Source: Nematostella vectensis (taxonomy: Eukaryota; Cnidaria; Anthozoa; Actiniaria; Edwardsiidae). Taken from it: DNA of 64,000 bases. Positions 37,500 through 52,600 of this stretch are shown here, piece by piece. The notes beneath the pieces are model-generated. The model was not told the origin of the DNA and did not search any database. It saw only the letters and a list, made by a program, of their open reading frames with translations. The stretch spans positions 14,990,121 through 15,054,120 of the forward strand of contig NC_064047.1 in the NCBI RefSeq assembly GCF_932526225.1, read 5' to 3'. How positions within the stretch are numbered: the stretch's first letter is position 1; each line of letters opens with the position of its first letter. Both the position numbers and the translations under genes were made by a program.

Positions 37500-40206
37500 T
37501 TGGTGCCCACACGTGTTTGTGCATGCCCTGGGCGTGACAGGACGGACCAAAAAAATCTAGATAAGGCTTGTTCTCTCGAGAGGCTCTTAGAAGTACCATA
37601 TGCGGTCCAACCCAGAAGTTTTGAGACTTCCCTTCAACAAAGAACACCATGTGGACTATTCAATTCCACGAAAAATAAAAAACGAATACGACTTTGACAA
37701 GAGCCCAGAACTCTTCTAATCTGGCTATTGACACCTGCACCAGGACTTGTCAGTACACCAGGAATCAAAACCGAATAAGATATTCAATGACTTCTCACAA
37801 ACTTCTAAACCCAAAGTAGGTCGTACATGTATAATAAGCCTTCAAAGTCCCTCTGGAGACTCTTATATTATATTAACATATAAAGTATTTCTGTATATAT
37901 TGAAATGTATAAAGTATCTCTTATTATTTATTCTCAAGACCAGACAATGGTATATGTTAAATTAACAGCGGCAAAACTAGCAGTATGCATTTTTAAATTT
38001 CTCGGAGTCCATTGGACTCCAGTGGTGCACTAGGCTCTAACTTTAGGAAGCAGGGATTGCTATGGACATCAATTATAATTATAAGGTGTATATCGTGAAA
38101 AAAAATAACCTGCATGGGCCCCTTTACCCGTTCGAGATCAAAGAACTAGTTCTAGCCAAATACAAGGCATAGATTCAAGCAAGCCAAGCTGTCATTACGC
38201 CAGCCACTTCTATCACAGATAGTTGTTGATATTTTATAGGTGTAAAGCTAGTGTTAATACACTTTACACCTGTTGACACAGGTTTCAATATAAAATTAAA
38301 ACAAAAGACGCTTTCTCTCTCATGTAAGAGTACATTACTCCATGACACCACATAATGTTATGAGTAGCAGACTTGTGATAAGGAAGAGGGACCATTACAA
38401 AAGTGATGGGGGGTGAGGCCCACACGTGTTTGTGCATGCCCTGGGCGTGACAGGACGGACCAAAAAAATCTAGATAAGGCTTGTTCTCTCGAGAGGCTCT
38501 TAGAAGTACCATATGCGGTCCAACCCAGAAGTTTTGAGACTTCCCTTCAACAAAGAACACCATGTGGACTATTCAATACACCGAAAAATAAAAAACGAAT
38601 ACGACTTCGACAAGAGCCCAGAACTCTTCTAATCTGGCCATTGGCACCTGCACCAGGACTAGTCGTACATGTCGTACATGTATAATAAGCACATTTTTGG
38701 AACAGCCTTCAAAGTCCCTCTGGAGACTCATATTATATTAATATATAAAGTATTTCTGTATATATTGAAATGTATAAAGTATCTCTTATTATTTATTTGC
38801 AAGACCAGACAATGGTATATGTTAAATTAACAGCGGCAAAACTAGCAGTATGCATTTTTAAATTTCTCGGAGTCCAGTGGACTCCAGTGGTGCACTAGGC
38901 TCTAACTTTAGGAAGCAGGGATTGCGATGGACATCAATTATAATTATAAGGTGTATATCGTGAAAAAAAATAACCTGCATGGGCCCCTTTACCCGTTCGA
39001 GATTAAAGAACTAGTTCTAGCCAAATACAAGGCAGAGATTCAAGCAAGCCAAGCTGTCATTACGCCAGCCACTTCTATCAACGATAGTTGCTGATATTTT
39101 ACAGGTGTAAAGCTAGTGTTAATACACTTTACACCTGTTGACTCAGGTTTCAATATAAAATGAAAACAAAAGACGCTTTCTCTCTCATGTTAGAGTACAT
39201 TACTCCATGACACCACATAATGTTATGAGTAGCAGACTTGTGATAAGGAAGAAGGACCATTACAAAAGTGATGGGGGTTGGTGCCCACACGTGTTTGTGC
39301 ATGCCCTGGGCGTGACAGGACGGACCAAAAAAATCTAGATAAGGCTTGTTCTCTCGAGAGGCTCTTAGAAGTACCATATGCGGTCAAACCCAGAAGTTTT
39401 GAGACTTCCCTTCAACAAAGAACACCATGTGGACTATTCAATACACCGAAAAATAAAAAACGAATACGACTTTGACAAGAGCCCAGAACTCTTCTAATCT
39501 GGCCATTGGCACCTGCACCAGGACTGGTCAGTACACCAGGAATCAAAACAGAATAAGATATTCAATGACTTCTCACAAACTTCTAAACCCAAAGTAGGTC
39601 GTACATGTATAATAAGCACATTTTTATAACAGCCTTCAAAGTCCCTCTGGAGACTCTTATATTATATTAATATATAAAGTATTTCTGTATATATTGAAAT
39701 GTATAAAGTATCTCTTATTATTTATTTGCGAGACCAGACAATGGTATATGTTAAATTAACAGCGGCAAAACTAGCAGTATGCATTTTTAAATTTCTCGGA
39801 GTCCATTGGACTCCAGTGGTGCACTAGGCTCTAACCTTAGGAAGCAGGGATTGCGATGGACATCAATTATAATTATAAGGTGTATATCGTGAAAAAAAAT
39901 AACCTGCATGGGCCCCTTTACCCGTTCGAGATCAAAGAACTAGTTCTAGCCAAATACAATGCATAGATTCAAGCAAGCCAAGCTGTCATTACGCCAGCCA
40001 CTTCTATCACAGATAGTTGTTGATATTTTATAGGTGTAAAGCTAGTGTTAATACACTTCACACCTGTTGACACAGGTTTCAATATAAAATTAAAACAAAA
40101 GACACTTTCTCTCTCATGTAAGAGTACATTACTCCATGACACCACATAATGTTATGAGTAGCAGACTTGTGATAAGGAAGAGGGACCATTACAAAAGTGA
40201 TAGGGG

Positions 40207-41136
40207 GTGAGGCCCACACGTGTTTGTGCATGCCCTGGGCGTGACAGGACGGACCAAAAAAATCTAGATAAGGCTTGTTCTCTCGAGAGTCTCTTAGAAG
40301 TACCATATGCGGTCCAACCCAGAAGTTTTGAGACTTCCCTTCAACAAAGAACACCATGTGGACTATTCAATACACCGAAAAATAAAAAACTAATACGACT
40401 TTGACAAGAGCCCAGAACTCTTCTAATCTGGCCATTGGCACCTGCACCAGGACTAGTCAGTACACCATAGAATCAAAACCGAATAAGATATTCAATGACT
40501 TCTCACAAACTTCTAAACCCAAAGTAGGTCGTACATGTATAATAAGCACATTTTTATAACAGCCTTCAAAGTCCCTCTGGAGACTCTTATATTATATTAA
40601 TATATAAAGTATTTCTGTATATATTGAAATGTATAAAGTATCTCTTATTATTTATTTGCGAGACCAGACAATGGTATATGTTAAATTAACAGCGGCAAAA
40701 CTAGCAGTATGCATGTTTAAATTTCTCGGAGTCCATTGGACTCCAGTGGTGCACTAGGCTCTAACTTTAGGAAGCAGGGATTGCGATGGACATCAATTAT
40801 AATTATAAGGTGTATATCGTGAAAAAAAATAACCTGCATGGGCCCCTTTACCCGTTCGAGATCAAAGAACTAGTTCTAGCCAAATACAAGGCAGAGATTC
40901 AAGCAAGCCAAGCTGTCATTACGCCAGCCACTTCTATCACAGATAGTTGTTGATATTTTATAGGTGTAAAGCTAGTGTTAATACACTTTACACCTGTTGA
41001 CTCAGGTTTCAATATTAAATGAAAACAAAAGACGCTTTCTCTCTCATGTTAGAGTACATTACTCCATGACACCACATAATGTTATGAGTAGCAGACTTGT
41101 GATAAGGAAGAAGGACCATTACAAAAGTGATGGGGG
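40207..41136 (+). repeat. Hybrid unit from unequal exchange
   Basis: The left part matches 51128 and 59327 (GAGAGTCTC, CCATAGAATC, GTAGGTCGTACATG). The right part matches 52058 and 60257 (GCATGTTTAAATTTC at about 40711, GGCAGAGATTC, then ATATTAAATGA). The switch lies between about 40530 and 40713, in and around the AT-rich tract. One whole unit is thereby removed from block A. Confidence 0.85.
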
Positions 41137-44100
41137 TTGGTGCCCACACGTGTTTGTGCATGCCCTGGGCGTGACAGGACGGACCAAAAGAATCTAGATA
41201 AGGCTTGTTCTCTCGAGAGGCTCTTAGAAGTACCATATGCGGTCCAACCCAGAAGTTTTGAGACTTCCCTTCAACAAAGAACACCATGTGGACTATTCAA
41301 TACACCGAAAAATAAAAAACTAATACGACTTTGACAAGAGCCCAGAACTCTTCTAATCTGGCCATTGGCACCTGCACCAGGACTAGTCAGTACACCATAG
41401 AATCAAAACCGAATAAGATATTCAATGACTTCTCACAAACTTCTAAACCCAAAGTAGGTCGTACATGTATAATAAGCACATTTTTATAACAGCCTTCAAA
41501 GTCCCTCTGGAGACTCTTATATTATATTAATATATAAAGTATTTCTGTATATATTGAAATGTATAAAGTATCTCTTATTATTTATTTGCGAGACCAGACA
41601 ATGGTATATGTTAAATTAACAGCGGCAAAACTAGCAGTATGCATTTTTAAATTTCTCGGAGTCCATTGGACTCCAGTGGTGCACTAGGCTCTAACTTTAG
41701 GAAGCAGGGATTGCGATGGACATCAATTATAATTATAAGGTGTATATCGTGAAAAAAAATAACCTGCATGGGCCCCTTTACCCGTTCGAGATCAAAGAAC
41801 TAGTTCTAGCCAAATACAAGGCATAGATTCAAGCAAGCCAAGCTGTCATTACGCCAGCCACTTCTATCACAGATAGTTGTTGATATTTTATAGGTGTAAA
41901 GCTAGTGTTAATACACTTTACACCTGTTGACTCAGGTTTCAATATAAAATGAAAACAAAAGACGCTTTCTCTCTCATGTTAGAGTACATTACTCCATGAC
42001 ACCACATAATGTTATGAGTAGCAGACTTGTGATAAGGAAGAAGGACCATTACAAAAGTGATGGGGGTTGGTGCCCACACGTGTTTGTGCATGCCCTGGGC
42101 GTGACAGGACGGACAAAACAAATCTAGATAAGGCTTGTTCTCTCGAGAGGCTCTTAGAAGTACCATATGCGGTCAAACCCAGAAGTTTTGAGACTTCCCT
42201 TCAACAAAAAACACCATGTGGACTATTCAATACACCGAAAAATAAAAAACGAATACGACTTTGACAAGAGCCCAGAACTCTTCTAATCTGGCCATTGGCA
42301 CCTGCACCAGGACTGGTCAGTACACCAGGAATCAAAACCGAATAAGATATTCAATGACTTCTCACAAACTTCTAAACCCACAGTAGGTCGTACATGTATA
42401 ATAAGCACATTTTTATAACAGCCTTCAAAGTCCCTCTGGAGACTCTTATATTATATTAATATATAAAGTATTTCTGTATATATTGAAATGTATAAAGTAT
42501 CTCTTATTATTTATTCTCAAGACCAGACAATGGTATATGTTAAATTAACAGCGGCAAAACTAGCAGTATGCATTTTTAAATTTCTCGGAGTCCATTGGAC
42601 TCCAGTGGTGCACTAGACTCTAACTTTAGGAAGCAGGGATTGCGATGGACATCAATTATAATTATAAGGTGTATATCGTGAAAAAAAATAACCTGCATGG
42701 GCCCCTTTACCCGTTCGAGATCAAAGAACTAGTTCTAGCCAAATACAAGGCATAGATTCAAGCAAGCAAAGCTGTCATTACGCCAGCCACTTCTATCACA
42801 GATAGTTGTTGATATTTTATAGGTGTAAAGCTAGTGTTAATACACTTTACACCTGTTGACACAGGTTTCAATATAAAATTAAAACAAAAGACGCTTTCTC
42901 TCTCATGTATGAGTACATTACTCCATGACACCACATAATGTTATGAGTAGCAGACTTGTGATAAGGAAGAGGGACCATTACAAAAGTGATAGGGGGTGAG
43001 GCCCACACGTGTTTGTGCATGCCCTGGGCGTGACAGGACGGACCAAAAAAATCTAGATAAGGCTTGTTCTCTCGACTCTTAGAAGTACCATATGCGGTCC
43101 AACCCAGAAGTTTTGAGACTTCCCTTCAACAAAGAACACCATGTGGACTATTCAATACACCGAAAAATAAAAAACTAATACGACTTTGACAAGAGCCCAG
43201 AACTCTTCTAATCTGGCCATTGGCACCTGCACCAGGACTAGTCGTACATGTCGTACATGTATAATAAGCACATTTTTGGAACAGCCTTCAAAGTCCCTCT
43301 GGAGACTCATATTATATTAATATATAAAGTATTTCTGTATATATTGAAATGTATAAAGTATCTCTTATTATTTATTTGCAAGACCAGGCAATGGTATATG
43401 TTAAATTAACAGCGGCAAAACTAGCAGTATGCATTTTTAAATTTCTCGGAGTCCAGTGGACTCCAGTGGTGCACTAGGCTCTAACTTTAGGAAGCAGGGA
43501 TTGCGATGGACATCAATTATAATTATAAGGTGTATATCGTGAAAAAAAATAACCTGCATGGGCCCCTTTACCCGTTCGAGATCAAAGAACTAGTTCTAGC
43601 CAAATACAAGGCAGAGATTCAAGCAAGCCAAGCTGTCATTACGCCAGCCACTTCTATCACAGATAGTTGCTGATATTTTATAGGTGTAAAGCTAGTGTTA
43701 ATACACTTTACACCTGTTGACTCAGGTTTCAATATAAAATGAAAACAAAAGACGCTTTCTCTCTCATGTTAGAGTACATTAATCCATGACACCACATAAT
43801 GTTATGAGTAGCAGACTTGTGATAAGGAAGAAGGACCATTACAAAAGTGATGGGGGTTGGTGCCCACACGTGTTTGTGCATGCCCTGGGCGTGACAGGAC
43901 GGACCAAAAAAATCTAGATAAGGCTTGTTCTCTCGAGAGGCTCTTAGAAGTACCATATGCGGTCAAACCCAGAAGTTTTGAGACTTCCCTTCAACAAAGA
44001 ACACCATGTGGACTATTCAATACACCGAAAAATAAAAAACGAATACGACTTTGACAAGAGCCCAGAACTCTTCTAATCTGGCCATTGGCACCTGCACCAG

Positions 44101-46643
44101 GACTGGTCAGTACACCAGGAATCAAAACCGAATAAGATATTCAATGACTTCTCACAAACTTCTAAACCCAAAGTAGGTCGTACATGTAAAATAAGCACAT
44201 TTCTATAACAGCCTTCAAAGTCCCTCTGGAGACTCTTATATTATATTAATATATAAAGTATTTCTGTATATATTGAAATGTATAAAGTATCTCTTATTAT
44301 TTATTTGCGAGACCAGACAATGGTATATGTTAAATTAACAGCGGCAAAACTAGCAGTATGCATTTTTAAATTTCTCGGAGTCCATTGGACTCCAGTGATG
44401 CACTAGGCTCTAACTTTAGGAAGCAGGGATTGCGATGGACATCAATTATAATTATAAGGTGTATATCGTGAAAAAAAATAACCTGCATGGGCCCCTTTAC
44501 CCGTTCGAGATTAAAGAACTAGTTCTAGCCAAATACAAGGCAGAGATTCAAGCAAGCCAAGCTGTCATTACGCCAGCCACTTCTATCAACGATAGTTGTT
44601 GATATTTTACAGGTGTAAAGCTAGTGTTAATACACTTTACACCTGTTGACACAGGTTTCAATATAAAATGAAAACAAAAGACGCTTTCTTTCTCATGTTA
44701 GAGTACATTACTCCATGACACCACATAATGTTATGAGTAGCAGACTTGTGATAAGGAAGAAGGACCATTACAAAAGTGATGGGGGTTGGTGCCCACACGT
44801 GTTTGTGCATGCCCTGGGCGTGACAGGACGGACCAAAAAAATCTAGATAAGGCTTGTTCTCTCGAGAGGCTCTTAGAAGTACCATATGCGGTCAAACCCA
44901 GAAGTTTTGAGACTTCCCTTCAACAAAGAACACCATGTGGACTATTCAATACACCGAAAAATAAAAAACGAATACGACTTTGACAAGAGCCCAGAACTCT
45001 TCTAATCTGGCCATTGGCACCTGCACCAGGACTGGTCAGTACACCAGGAATCAAAACCGAATAAGATATTCAATGACTTCTCACAAACTTCTAAACCCAA
45101 AGTAGGTCGTACATGTATAATAAGCACATTTTTATAACAGCCTTCAAAGTCCCTCTGAAGACTCTTATATTATATTAATATATAAAGTATTTCTGTATAT
45201 ATTGAAATGTATAAAGTATCTCTTATTATTTATTTGCGAGACCAGACAATGGTATATGTTAAATTAACAGCGGCAAAACTAGCAGTATGCATTTTTAAAT
45301 TTCTCGGAGTCCATTGGACTCCAGTGGTGCACTAGGCTCTGACTTTAGGAAGCAGGGATTGCGATGGACATCAATTATAATTATAAGGTGTATATCGTGA
45401 AAAAAAATAACCTGCATGGGCCCCTTTACCCGTTCGAGATCAAAGAACTAGTTCTAGCCAAATACAAGGCAGAGATTCAAGCAAGCCAAGCTGTCATTAC
45501 GCCAGCCACTTCTATCACAGATAGTTGTTGATATTTTATAGGTGTAAAGCTAGTGTTAATACACTTTACACCTGTTGACTCAGGTTTCAATATAAAATTA
45601 AAACAAAAGACGCTTTCTCTCTCATGTAAGAGTACATTACTCCATGACACCACATAATGTTATGAGTAGCAGACTTGTGATAAGGAAGAAGGACCATTAC
45701 AAAAGTGATGGGGGTTGGTGCCCACACGTGTTTGTGCATGCCCTGGGCGTGACAGGACGGACCAAAAAAATCTAGATAAGGCTTGTTCTCTCGAGAGGCT
45801 CTTAGAAGTACCATATGCGGTCCAACCCAGAAGTTTTGAGACTTCCCTTCAACAAAGAACACCATGTGGACTATTCAATACACCGAAAAATAAAAAACTA
45901 ATACGACTTTGACAAGAGCCCAGAACTCTTCTAATCTGGCCATTGGCACCTGCACCAGGACTAGTCAGTACACCAGGAATCAAAACCGAATAAGATATTC
46001 AATGACTTCTCACAAACTTCTAAACCCAAAGTAGGTCGTACATGTATAATAAGCAAATTTTTGGAACAGCCTTCAAAGTCCCTCTGGAGACTCTTATATT
46101 ATATTAATATATAAAGTATTTCTGTATATATTGAAATGTATAAAGTATCTCTTATTATTTATTTGCGAGACCAGACAATGGTATATGTTAAATTAACAGC
46201 GGCAAAACTAGCAGTATGCATTTTTAAATTTCTCGGAGTCCATTGGACTCCAGTGGTGCACTAGGCTCTAACTTTAGGAAGCAGGGATTGCGATGGACAT
46301 CAATTATAATTATAAGGTGTATATCGTGAAAAAAAATAACCTGCATGGGCCCCTTTACCCGTTCGAGATCAAAGAACTAGTTCTAGCCAAATACAAGGCA
46401 GAGATTCAAGCAAGCCAAGCTGTCATTACGCCAGCCACTTCTATCACAGATAGTTGTTGATATTTTATAGGTGTAAAGCTAGTGTTAATACACTTTACAC
46501 CTGTTGACACAGGTTTCAATATAAAATTAAAACAAAAGACGCTTTCTCTCTCATGTAAGAGTACATTACTCCATGAGACCACATAATGTTATGAGTAGCA
46601 GACTTGTGATAAGGAAGAGGGACCATTACAAAAGTGATGGGGG

Positions 46644-49600
46644 GTGAGGCCCACACGTGTTTGTGCATGCCCTGGGCGTGACAGGACGGACCAAAAAAAT
46701 CTAGATAAGGCTTGTTCTCTCGAGAGGCTCTTAGAAGTACCATATGCGGTCCAAACCAGAAGTTTTGAGACTTCCCTTCAACAAAGAACACCATGTGGAC
46801 TATTCAATACACCGAAAAATAAAAAACGAATACGACTTTGACAAGAGCCCAGAACTCTTCTAATCTGGCCATTGGCACCTGCACCAGGACTCGTCAGTAC
46901 ACCAGAGAATCAAAACCGAATAAGATATTCAATGACTTCTCACAAACTTCTAAACCCAAAGTAGGTCGTACATGTATAATAAGCCTTCAAAGTCCCTCTG
47001 GAGACTCTTATATTATATTAACATATAAAGTATTTCTGTATATATTGAAATGTATAAAGTATCTCTTATTATTTATTCTCAAGACCAGACAATGGTATAT
47101 GTTAAATTAACAGCGGCAAAACTAGCAGTATGCATTTTTAAATTTCTCGGAGTCCATTGGACTCCAGTGGTGCACTAGGCTCTCACTTTAGGAAGCAGGG
47201 ATTGCTATGGACATCAATTATAATTATAAGGTGTATATCGTGAAAAAAAAAATAACCTGCATGGGCCCCTTTACCCGTTCGAGATCAAAGAACTAGTTCT
47301 AGCCAAATACAAGGCATAGATTCAAGCAAGCCAAGCTGTCATTACGCCAGCCACTTCTATCACAGATAGTTGTTGATATTTTATATGTGTAAAGCTAGTG
47401 TTAATACACTTTACACCTGTTGACACAGGTTTCAATATAAAATTAAAACAAAAGACGCTTTCTCTCTCATGTAAGAGTACATTACTCCATGACACCACAT
47501 AATGTTATGAGTAGCAGACTTGTGATAAGGAAGAGGGACCATTACAAAAGTGATGGGGGGTGAGGCCCACACGTGTTTGTGCATGCCCTGGGCGTGACAG
47601 GACGGACCAAAAAAATCTAGATAAGGCTTGTTCTCTCGACTCTTAGAAGTACCATATGCGGTCCAACCCAGAAGTTTTGAGACTTCCCTTCAACAAAGAA
47701 CACCATGTGGACTATTCAATACACCGAAAAATAAAAAACTAATACGACTTTGACAAGAGCCCAGAACTCTTCTAATCTGGCCATTGGCACCTGCACCAGG
47801 ACTAGTCGTACATGTCGTACATGTATAATAAGCACATTTTTGGAACAGCCTTCAAAGTCCCTCTGGAGACTCATATTATATTAATATATAAAGTATTTCT
47901 GTATATATTGAAATGTATAAAGTATCTCTTATTATTTATTTGCAAGACCAGACAATGGTATATGTTAAATTAACAGCGGCAAAACTAGCAGTATGCATTT
48001 TTAAATTTCTCGGAGTCCAGTGGACTCCAGTGGTGCACTAGGCTCTAACTTTAGGAAGCAGGGATTGCGATGGACATCAATTATAATTATAAGGTGTATA
48101 TCGTGAAAAAAAATAACCTGCATGGGCCCCTTTACCCGTTCGAGATCAAAGAACTAGTTCTAGCCAAATACAAGGCATAGATTCAAGCAAGCCAAGCTGT
48201 CATTACGCCAGCCACTTCTATCACAGATAGTTGTTGATATTTTATAGGTGTAAAGCTAGTGTTAATACACTTTACACCTGTTGACTCAGGTTTCAATATA
48301 AAATGAAAACAAAAGACGCTTTCTCTCTCATGTTAGAGTACATTACTCCATGACACCACATAATGTTATGAGTAGCAGACTTGTGATAAGGAAAAAGGAC
48401 CATTACAAAAGTGATGGGGGTTGGTGCCCACACGTGTTTGTGCATGCCCTGGGCGTGACAGGACGGACCAAAAAAATCTAGATAAGGCTTGTTCTCTCGA
48501 GAGGCTCTTAGAAGTACCATATGCGGTCCAACCCAGAAGTTTTGAGACTTCCCTTCAACAAAGAACACCATGTGGACTATTCAATACACCGAAAAATAAA
48601 AAACGAATACGACTTTGACAAGAGCCCAGAACTCTTCTAATCTGGCTATTGACACCTGCACCAGGACTTGTCAGTACACCAGGAATCAAAACCGAATAAG
48701 ATATTCAATGACTTCTCACAAACTTCTAAACCCAAAGTAGGTCGTACATGTATAATAAGCCTTCAAAGTCCCTCTGGAGACTCTTATATTATATTAACAT
48801 ATAAAGTATTTCTGTATATATTGAAATGTATAAAGTATCTCTTATTATTTATTCTCAAGACCAGACAATGGTATATGTTAAATTAACAGCGGCAAAACTA
48901 GCAGTATGCATTTTTAAATTTCTCGGAGTCCATTGGACTCCAGTGGTGCACTAGGCTCTAACTTTAGGAAGCAGGGATTGCTATGGACATCAATTATAAT
49001 TATAAGGTGTATATCGTGAAAAAAAATAACCTGCATGGGCCCCTTTACCCGTTCGAGATCAAAGAACTAGTTCTAGCCAAATACAAGGCATAGATTCAAG
49101 CAAGCCAAGCTGTCATTACGCCAGCCACTTCTATCACAGATAGTTGTTGATATTTTATAGGTGTAAAGCTAGTGTTAATACACTTTACACCTGTTGACAC
49201 AGGTTTCAATATAAAATTAAAACAAAAGACGCTTTCTCTCTCATGTAAGAGTACATTACTCCATGACACCACATAATGTTATGAGTAGCAGACTTGTGAT
49301 AAGGAAGAGGGACCATTACAAAAGTGATGGGGGGTGAGGCCCACACGTGTTTGTGCATGCCCTGGGCGTGACAGGACGGACCAAAAAAATCTAGATAAGG
49401 CTTGTTCTCTCGAGAGGCTCTTAGAAGTACCATATGCGGTCCAACCCAGAAGTTTTGAGACTTCCCTTCAACAAAGAACACCATGTGGACTATTCAATAC
49501 ACCGAAAAATAAAAAACGAATACGACTTCGACAAGAGCCCAGAACTCTTCTAATCTGGCCATTGGCACCTGCACCAGGACTAGTCGTACATGTCGTACAT

Positions 49601-52600
49601 GTATAATAAGCACATTTTTGGAACAGCCTTCAAAGTCCCTCTGGAGACTCATATTATATTAATATATAAAGTATTTCTGTATATATTGAAATGTATAAAG
49701 TATCTCTTATTATTTATTTGCAAGACCAGACAATGGTATATGTTAAATTAACAGCGGCAAAACTAGCAGTATGCATTTTTAAATTTCTCGGAGTCCAGTG
49801 GACTCCAGTGGTGCACTAGGCTCTAACTTTAGGAAGCAGGGATTGCGATGGACATCAATTATAATTATAAGGTGTATATCGTGAAAAAAAATAACCTGCA
49901 TGGGCCCCTTTACCCGTTCGAGATTAAAGAACTAGTTCTAGCCAAATACAAGGCAGAGATTCAAGCAAGCCAAGCTGTCATTACGCCAGCCACTTCTATC
50001 AACGATAGTTGCTGATATTTTACAGGTGTAAAGCTAGTGTTAATACACTTTACACCTGTTGACTCAGGTTTCAATATAAAATGAAAACAAAAGACGCTTT
50101 CTCTCTCATGTTAGAGTACATTACTCCATGACACCACATAATGTTATGAGTAGCAGACTTGTGATAAGGAAGAAGGACCATTACAAAAGTGATGGGGGTT
50201 GGTGCCCACACGTGTTTGTGCATGCCCTGGGCGTGACAGGACGGACCAAAAAAATCTAGATAAGGCTTGTTCTCTCGAGAGGCTCTTAGAAGTACCATAT
50301 GCGGTCAAACCCAGAAGTTTTGAGACTTCCCTTCAACAAAGAACACCATGTGGACTATTCAATACACCGAAAAATAAAAAACGAATACGACTTTGACAAG
50401 AGCCCAGAACTCTTCTAATCTGGCCATTGGCACCTGCACCAGGACTGGTCAGTACACCAGGAATCAAAACAGAATAAGATATTCAATGACTTCTCACAAA
50501 CTTCTAAACCCAAAGTAGGTCGTACATGTATAATAAGCACATTTTTATAACAGCCTTCAAAGTCCCTCTGGAGACTCTTATATTATATTAATATATAAAG
50601 TATTTCTGTATATATTGAAATGTATAAAGTATCTCTTATTATTTATTTGCGAGACCAGACAATGGTATATGTTAAATTAACAGCGGCAAAACTAGCAGTA
50701 TGCATTTTTAAATTTCTCGGAGTCCATTGGACTCCAGTGGTGCACTAGGCTCTAACCTTAGGAAGCAGGGATTGCGATGGACATCAATTATAATTATAAG
50801 GTGTATATCGTGAAAAAAAATAACCTGCATGGGCCCCTTTACCCGTTCGAGATCAAAGAACTAGTTCTAGCCAAATACAATGCATAGATTCAAGCAAGCC
50901 AAGCTGTCATTACGCCAGCCACTTCTATCACAGATAGTTGTTGATATTTTATAGGTGTAAAGCTAGTGTTAATACACTTCACACCTGTTGACACAGGTTT
51001 CAATATAAAATTAAAACAAAAGACACTTTCTCTCTCATGTAAGAGTACATTACTCCATGACACCACATAATGTTATGAGTAGCAGACTTGTGATAAGGAA
51101 GAGGGACCATTACAAAAGTGATGGGGGGTGAGGCCCACACGTGTTTGTGCATGCCCTGGGCGTGACAGGACGGACCAAAAAAATCTAGATAAGGCTTGTT
51201 CTCTCGAGAGTCTCTTAGAAGTACCATATGCGGTCCAACCCAGAAGTTTTGAGACTTCCCTTCAACAAAGAACACCATGTGGACTATTCAATACACCGAA
51301 AAATAAAAAACTAATACGACTTTGACAAGAGCCCAGAACTCTTCTAATCTGGCCATTGGCACCTGCACCAGGACTAGTCAGTACACCATAGAATCAAAAC
51401 CGAATAAGATATTCAATGACTTCTCACAAACTTCTAAACCCAAAGTAGGTCGTACATGTATAATAAGCACATTTTTATAACAGCCTTCAAAGTCCCTCTG
51501 GAGACTCTTATATTATATTAATATATAAAGTATTTCTGTATATATTGAAATGTATAAAGTATCTCTTATTATTTATTTGCGAGACCAGACAATGGTATAT
51601 GTTAAATTAACAGCGGCAAAACTAGCAGTATGCATTTCTAAATTTCTCGGAGTCCATTGGACTCCAGTGGTGCACTAGGCTCTAACTTTAGGAAGCAGGG
51701 ATTGCGATGGACATCAATTATAATTATAAGGTGTATATCGTGAAAAAAAATAACCTGCATGGGCCCCTTTACCCGTTCGAGATCAAAGAACTAGTTCTAG
51801 CCAAATACAAGGCATAGATTCAAGCAAGCCAAGCTTTCATTACGCCAGCCACTTCTATCACAGATAGTTGTTGATATTTTATAGGTGTAAAGCTAGTGTT
51901 AATACACTTTACACCTGTTGACTCAGGTTTCAATATAAAATGAAAACAAAAGACGCTTTCTCTCTCATGTTAGAGTACATTACTCCATGACACCACATAA
52001 TGTCATGAGTAGCAGACTTGTGATAAGGAAGATAGACCATTACAAAAGTGATGGGGGGTGAGGCCCACACGTGTTTGTGCATGCCCTGGGCGTGACAGGA
52101 CGGACCAAAAAAATCTAGATAAGGCTTGTTCTCTCGAGAGGCTCTTGGAAGTACCATATGCGGTCAAACCCAGAAGTTTTGAGACTTCCCTTCAACAAAG
52201 AACACCATGTGGACTATTCAATACACCGAAAAATAAAAAACGAATACGACTTTGACAAGAGCCCAGAACTCTTCTAATCTGGCCATTGGCACCTGCACCA
52301 GGACTGGTCAGTACACCAGGAATCAAAACCGAATAAGATATTCAATGACTTCTCACAAACTTCTAAACCCAAAGTAGGTACATGTATAATAAGCACATTT
52401 TTATAACAGCCTTCAAAGTCCCTCTGGAGACTCTTATATTATATTAATATATAAAGTATTTCTGTATATATTGAAATGTATAAAGTATCTCTTATTATTT
52501 ATTTGCGAGACCAGACAATGGTATATGTTAAATTAACAGCGGCAAAACTAGCAGTATGCATGTTTAAATTTCTCGGAGTCCATTGGACTCCAGTGGTGCA

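Larger units (their letters stand above)
35723..46643. repeat. Higher-order repeat A (12 units, 10,921 bp)
   Basis: Unit starts: 35723, 36639, 37500, 38413, 39278, 40207, 41137, 42067, 42996, 43857, 44786, 45715. The upstream marker CATGAGACCAC (35654) recurs at the heads of blocks B (46575) and C (54774). Private shared variants with C include GGACAAAACAAATC (42111, 62157), CAACAAAAAACACC and AAACCCACAGTAGG. Against B and C this block lacks one whole unit after 40207, explained by a hybrid unit. Confidence 0.9.
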
